From an uncultured Mollicutes bacterium (GTDB lineage Bacteria > Bacillota_I > Bacilli_A > RFN20 > CAG-826), in contig URTN01000020.1 of the NCBI GenBank assembly GCA_900550795.1, forward strand, positions 1 through 9,274: a stretch of 9,274 nucleotides of DNA. Reading direction: 5' to 3'. A model generated the notes under the pieces. It saw nothing but the letters and a program-made list of their open reading frames with translations. It did no database searches and was not told where the DNA came from. The stretch's first letter is position 1; every line of letters begins with the position of its first letter. Of the stretch, positions 5,770 to 9,274 are shown one piece after another. The position numbers were made by a program, and so were the translations under genes.

Positions 5770-7874
5770 GAATTTCTTTAAGAGAGGTTTCAAAAAAATA
5801 CGAAGATAATTTGCTATTTTCCAATGTTTCTATCGATTTTATTAGTGGAAATGTATATTTTCTTTCTGGGGAATCAGGTTGTGGCAAATCCACGCTAGCC
5901 TCAATTATTGGATTGATTGAAGATCATTCTAGTGGTGAAATACTTATTGAAGATGGTTCTTTTTTGTCTTTAAAAGGGAAAGAGAAAATAGAATTTAGAA
6001 GGAATAATATTTCTTTTCTTTTCCAGGATCAAAATTTAATTGATGACTTAAGTGTAGAAGACAATTTGAGCTTTGTGAGCAATGATAAAGGAAAGATTAT
6101 TGAGCTCTGTAAATATTTTAAAGTAGATTCATTGTTAGAAAAGCACGCCAAGAACTGTTCAAGAGGGGAAAAACAAAGAATTTCATTATGCAGGGTCTTT
6201 CTTGAAGACAAAAAGGTAATGATTTTTGATGAACCTACTGCAAATTTAGATGAAGAAAATAAGGTACTTTTTTATAACTTAATTAAGAAGATACAAGACA
6301 ACAAAATCATAATCATTATTGCCCACAAAGATGAAAGCAAGATGACTTTGCTACCTTTTTATTGCTCTTACAAGTTAAAAAACAAATCAATCAAAAAGGA
6401 AAATTCCTTCGAAAAGCAAGAAGAAACATCCGCTTTAGGGAACATGGCTTTAAATAATTCTTTTTGTAGAAGGAAAATGTTGAAACTTTCCTTCTCTAAA
6501 AACAAGTTTTTAACCCTTTTTACTTCATTGTTGATGATTACTTCTGGGTTGCTTTTGGCTTTGTCTACCACAATTATCGAGAAAGATTCTCATTCTTTTT
6601 TTGCTAATCAAGTTAGAAAGGAAGATTTGTCTACTATTAGATACGAGGGATACTTAGATGATGAAAAATCATTTAGGAAACATAGTTTTTTAGTAAAGAG
6701 TCCTACAAATAGCAATATTGTTCCTTTATATTATTCGGATTCTTTGAATTTTTTCTCTAACGAAGACATTAACGTAGGTTATGCTTCGGCATCGTTTTTC
6801 ACTGCTTTTAATATAAACCCTGGCGAAGAAGTTGATATAAATGGTAGCAAGATTAAAATTTATATCAAAAAAAGTCCCAAGAATTTTGCAAGGAAAAGCA
6901 ATGAGCCATACATACTTTTATCAACGGATTCTTTTAAAAAAGTTTTTAAAAATGAAGTGGTTTTGTTCAATAAGGATTCATTAAGTGACTTTACGAATTA
7001 CTTTATTTCTAAAGGATTAGCATTTCAACAGTTCGAATTGTCTTTAGAGAGTTTTGCCGAGAGCGAAAAGAGCAACGTGATTAAGATTATTTTTTCTAAT
7101 TCCATGCGAACGGAAATTGAGAATAAATGTAATGACATAAAGTCTAGAATGTTTGTTTCTAATTCTTCTAAAGGAGCAGGACTTTCTATTGAAAAACTAT
7201 ATAAGGATTATTTTGTTGAGAATATTGAATTTAAAGACGATGTTTTCGACGCTACAGTCAAAATTTCTTTGCCAATAGATAAATATTATTCCATATATGA
7301 TAATTTCTTTTATTTTTCTCCGATTTGCGATGATTCCAATTCAATTTATCTAGATGTTAATCACAAAGGTATTCGCCACTTGCTTTTTAATGAAAAACTT
7401 AAAGTTGAAGAATCTTTAGGACATGATTTTTATATTGAATTGAGTGAATATAGTTTTGCTTATTCGGTTTTTGCTGTTATTTTTGTATTGTCTATTATTT
7501 CTTTGGTTTCTTCTAGCTTACTTTTTGTATTGATGTTTACTAGAAGGCTCCAAAATGAATCTACCATTTTAGAGGCAATTGGTTTTAATACAGATTTAAT
7601 AAAAATACTGATATTTTTTGCTTATTTTGTCTTTCTTTTTCTTCCTTGCTTGTTATCTTCTTTCATCGCTTATAAGGCTGATTTAATAAACATGCTTCCT
7701 GTATTAAAAGATTTTTCGGTTATCGATATTGTAAACAGCTTTCCTTTGCTTGCTTTCTTAATCTCGTTGGGGATGCTTTTTGTTATTGGTGCATTTTTGA
7801 TAATAGAGCAAGGAAGAGAAAAAAGAAAATTGGCTTCTATGCTTAAAATTAATAAGGAAATCGATAGTGAATAA
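5766..7874 (+). CDS. MacB/FtsX-superfamily ABC transporter, fused ATPase-permease (half B)
   Basis: This 702-residue protein has the same architecture as the preceding one and is probably its heterodimer partner. ATPase motifs are Walker A GESGCGKST (35-43, K41), Q-loop Q87, Walker B ending in D155-E156, and switch histidine H187. The signature is CSRGE (131-135), which departs from LSGGQ at three of its five positions. Membrane segments are apparent at about 248-270, 566-591, 614-636 and 659-680. The extracellular domain between the first two is about 295 residues. After the second segment, ESTILEAIGF (598-607) matches the coupling-helix region typical of FtsX-like permeases (E-x-x-I-L-x-A-I-G). 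The start codon overlaps the previous stop by four bases (ATGA), with GAAAGAAG just upstream. Its own stop lies inside the start of the radical SAM gene, so the three genes are translationally linked. Confidence 0.88.
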   Translation: MRISLREVSKKYEDNLLFSNVSIDFISGNVYFLSGESGCGKSTLASIIGLIEDHSSGEILIEDGSFLSLKGKEKIEFRRNNISFLFQDQNLIDDLSVEDNLSFVSNDKGKIIELCKYFKVDSLLEKHAKNCSRGEKQRISLCRVFLEDKKVMIFDEPTANLDEENKVLFYNLIKKIQDNKIIIIIAHKDESKMTLLPFYCSYKLKNKSIKKENSFEKQEETSALGNMALNNSFCRRKMLKLSFSKNKFLTLFTSLLMITSGLLLALSTTIIEKDSHSFFANQVRKEDLSTIRYEGYLDDEKSFRKHSFLVKSPTNSNIVPLYYSDSLNFFSNEDINVGYASASFFTAFNINPGEEVDINGSKIKIYIKKSPKNFARKSNEPYILLSTDSFKKVFKNEVVLFNKDSLSDFTNYFISKGLAFQQFELSLESFAESEKSNVIKIIFSNSMRTEIENKCNDIKSRMFVSNSSKGAGLSIEKLYKDYFVENIEFKDDVFDATVKISLPIDKYYSIYDNFFYFSPICDDSNSIYLDVNHKGIRHLLFNEKLKVEESLGHDFYIELSEYSFAYSVFAVIFVLSIISLVSSSLLFVLMFTRRLQNESTILEAIGFNTDLIKILIFFAYFVFLFLPCLLSSFIAYKADLINMLPVLKDFSVIDIVNSFPLLAFLISLGMLFVIGAFLIIEQGREKRKLASMLKINKEIDSE
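7854..7860 (+). promoter_or_regulatory. Ribosome binding site supporting a GTG start
   Basis: AAGGAAA lies six bases before GTG 7867, inside the end of the preceding transporter gene. It decides the start of the radical SAM gene. No ATG in frame occurs until well inside the enzyme core, so the GTG start and the 8-base overlap with the transporter stop are preferred. Confidence 0.65.
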
Positions 7875-9201
7875 GTATAACTTGCTTGGCGAAAACGTAT
7901 ATTTTGATTATAAAAGGAGCATTTTCTCCTTCAAGAACATAGAAGAATCGTTTCTTCAAAGTTTGCCATTATTGCCTAGTCCTATTGAATATGCCAAAAA
8001 TTATAAAATCACTTCATATTCAATTTGCTTGGATATTTCTAATGCTTGTAATCTAAATTGTTCTTATTGCTTCAACAATTCAAAAGACGGCAAATTGATT
8101 AAATATAAAGATGCCATAAAACTTCTTGAAATGTTTTTCAAAGAATTTCCAGACGGTCAAAAGTATTACATTGATTTATCGGGCAAAGGCGAACCTCTTT
8201 TGAATGTGAAAACTATTTTAAGAATAAGCGATTGGTGTAAAAATAAACAGGATGAGATTAGGAGAGAAATTCTTCCCCAATTCGTTACTAATGGTACCCT
8301 TTTAAGTCCTGGCATTGTGTCTAAACTGCAGGATAATGGAATGCTTTTTGGAGTTAGTTTGGATGGCGATAAGGTAATACATGATTTATATCGAAAAGAT
8401 AAATCTGGGAAAGGTACATTTGATCTTATAATTGACAATGTTTCGAAAATAGAAAATAGAGATTATGTTGGATGCGCCGTTAGCATTACAAACAACGTCT
8501 TTCCTTTAGTTAAAACAATTGATTATTTAAAGAAATATTTCAAAACAATTAGCATTAGACCCGTTAGAGGTGAGTTTTCCATTAGGGGTGATTCGGTCGA
8601 GAAATGGAAACGTGAGTATGATGATTTAAGCGTTAAAATTCTAGATGAAGTTGGTGGCGGTGATACTTCCACACTATTTTGCTTGATGAATGGCGAAGAT
8701 TATTTTGGCCGTTATTTAAATAGAGCTATTGGCGGATTTAGAACTCCGATTAGATGCGATGCCGGAATTAGCAGGTTTGCCTTTGATGTAGAAGGAAGGC
8801 TTTATTCTTGCCCAGGGATGAGCGCGGACGTTTCTTTTTCAAAGGATTATTCTTTTTTGCATAAACAAGATTTGACGGTAATGTTAAAAGCTCAAATATG
8901 CAAGGATTGCGAGTTTAAGTTATTGTGTGGTGGGGAATGTGAGATTGTTCTTTTGCAGAAGGGCAAAGTAGATGATACTCTGTGCGATTTCAGAAAGCAT
9001 TTAATTCTATTGTCGTTGTTTATAAGCGAGAAAATTAGACTTAATTATCCTGATATTTTCAATGAACTAAGAAAGTTCTCTTATGAAAAACTTAATAGAA
9101 ATCTAATCAATCCTGAACTGGAGTCATATTTAAAAAACAATCCAACTAAGCCTTTTACTCAAGCAAAAAGAGAATTCGACAAACTTTCTAAAAAGTATTG
9201 A
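7867..9201 (+). CDS. Radical SAM/SPASM peptide- or protein-modifying enzyme
   Basis: This 444-residue protein starts at GTG, read as Met. The radical SAM CxxxCxxC motif (C61, C65, C68; CNLNCSYC) would bind the [4Fe-4S] cluster that cleaves S-adenosylmethionine. Other core landmarks are GKGEP (106-110), the variant of GGEP that contacts SAM, VTNGT (140-144) and GVSLDGD (162-168). A C-terminal SPASM domain shows C297, then C315, then CxxC-x5-C-x3-C (C345, C348, C354, C358) and C373, the ligand pattern for two auxiliary clusters. Enzymes with this layout include anaerobic sulfatase maturases and RiPP maturases that form thioether, C-C or other cross-links. About 50 residues precede the core and about 70 follow SPASM; neither is recognised. 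No sulfatase is nearby, so a RiPP-like or protein-maturation role fits the context better. The substrate is not known. Confidence 0.92.
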   Translation: MNKYNLLGENVYFDYKRSIFSFKNIEESFLQSLPLLPSPIEYAKNYKITSYSICLDISNACNLNCSYCFNNSKDGKLIKYKDAIKLLEMFFKEFPDGQKYYIDLSGKGEPLLNVKTILRISDWCKNKQDEIRREILPQFVTNGTLLSPGIVSKLQDNGMLFGVSLDGDKVIHDLYRKDKSGKGTFDLIIDNVSKIENRDYVGCAVSITNNVFPLVKTIDYLKKYFKTISIRPVRGEFSIRGDSVEKWKREYDDLSVKILDEVGGGDTSTLFCLMNGEDYFGRYLNRAIGGFRTPIRCDAGISRFAFDVEGRLYSCPGMSADVSFSKDYSFLHKQDLTVMLKAQICKDCEFKLLCGGECEIVLLQKGKVDDTLCDFRKHLILLSLFISEKIRLNYPDIFNELRKFSYEKLNRNLINPELESYLKNNPTKPFTQAKREFDKLSKKY

Positions 9202-9227
9202 TTTATTACTGGAATGTTTTGCTACTT

Positions 9228-9255
9228 TTTACATATGGTTAGCTAAAAATATAGT
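9228..9255 (+). promoter_or_regulatory. Possible promoter of the next gene
   Basis: A TTTACA (9228-9233) is followed after 16 bases by TATAGT (9250-9255), a good match to a vegetative promoter, in the intergenic space after the radical SAM gene. An ATG occurs at 9268, near the predicted transcript start, but it has no ribosome binding site and only seven bases are visible, so I do not call a gene there. No terminator for the accessory cluster is apparent between 9201 and this point. Confidence 0.4.
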
Positions 9256-9274
9256 AAAATAATATTTATGAAGC

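Noticed and set aside
1..9274. CRISPR array, tRNA, rRNA or insertion sequence
   Set aside because: I saw no regularly spaced repeats, cloverleaf ending in CCA, ribosomal RNA signature, transposase or terminal inverted repeats.

Overview
The window is AT-rich, low-GC Bacillota-type chromosome. The evidence is the conserved Asp23-family (YloU) and fatty-acid-kinase (FakA/YloV) gene pair, good -35/-10 promoters, and Shine-Dalgarno sequences. Tryptophan is encoded by TGG, and TGA ends the first transporter gene and the radical SAM gene. The genetic code is therefore the standard bacterial one, not the Mycoplasma code. An AT-rich member of Bacilli, Erysipelotrichia or a related group is likely, but I cannot name the species.

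Layout. Positions 1-61 hold two short hairpins followed by T-runs, probably the terminators of a gene lying to the left. Positions 62-266 are the upstream region of the core operon, with a plausible promoter at 196-223 and a small perfect hairpin at 233-247. Positions 267-2349 carry yloU and fakA, one base apart, ending in an intrinsic terminator at about 2356-2389. A second transcription unit begins at a near-consensus promoter (TTGACA, about 2404-2431). It contains, all on the + strand and tightly packed: a secreted protein of unknown function (2458-3327), two large fused ATPase-permease proteins of the MacB/FtsX superfamily (3364-5769 and 5766-7874), and a radical SAM protein with a SPASM auxiliary-cluster domain (GTG start, 7867-9201). 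A possible promoter near 9228-9255 suggests another transcription unit starts at the right edge.

How the parts may work together. yloU and fakA are housekeeping: FakA phosphorylates exogenous fatty acids bound to FakB partners, and Asp23-family proteins are envelope-associated. The four-gene unit looks like an accessory module. The two transporters are probably the two halves of one heterodimeric MacB-type machine, each with a large extracellular domain. The radical SAM/SPASM enzyme is of the kind that modifies peptides or proteins post-translationally. The first gene encodes an exported, Tyr/Ser/Phe-rich, beta-strand-like protein with a C-terminal cysteine. It is the best candidate in the window for the enzyme's substrate or the transporter's partner. 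No short RiPP-type precursor gene is visible, so either this 289-residue protein is an unusually large substrate or the precursor lies to the right of the window. This functional linkage is inferred from gene order and family knowledge.
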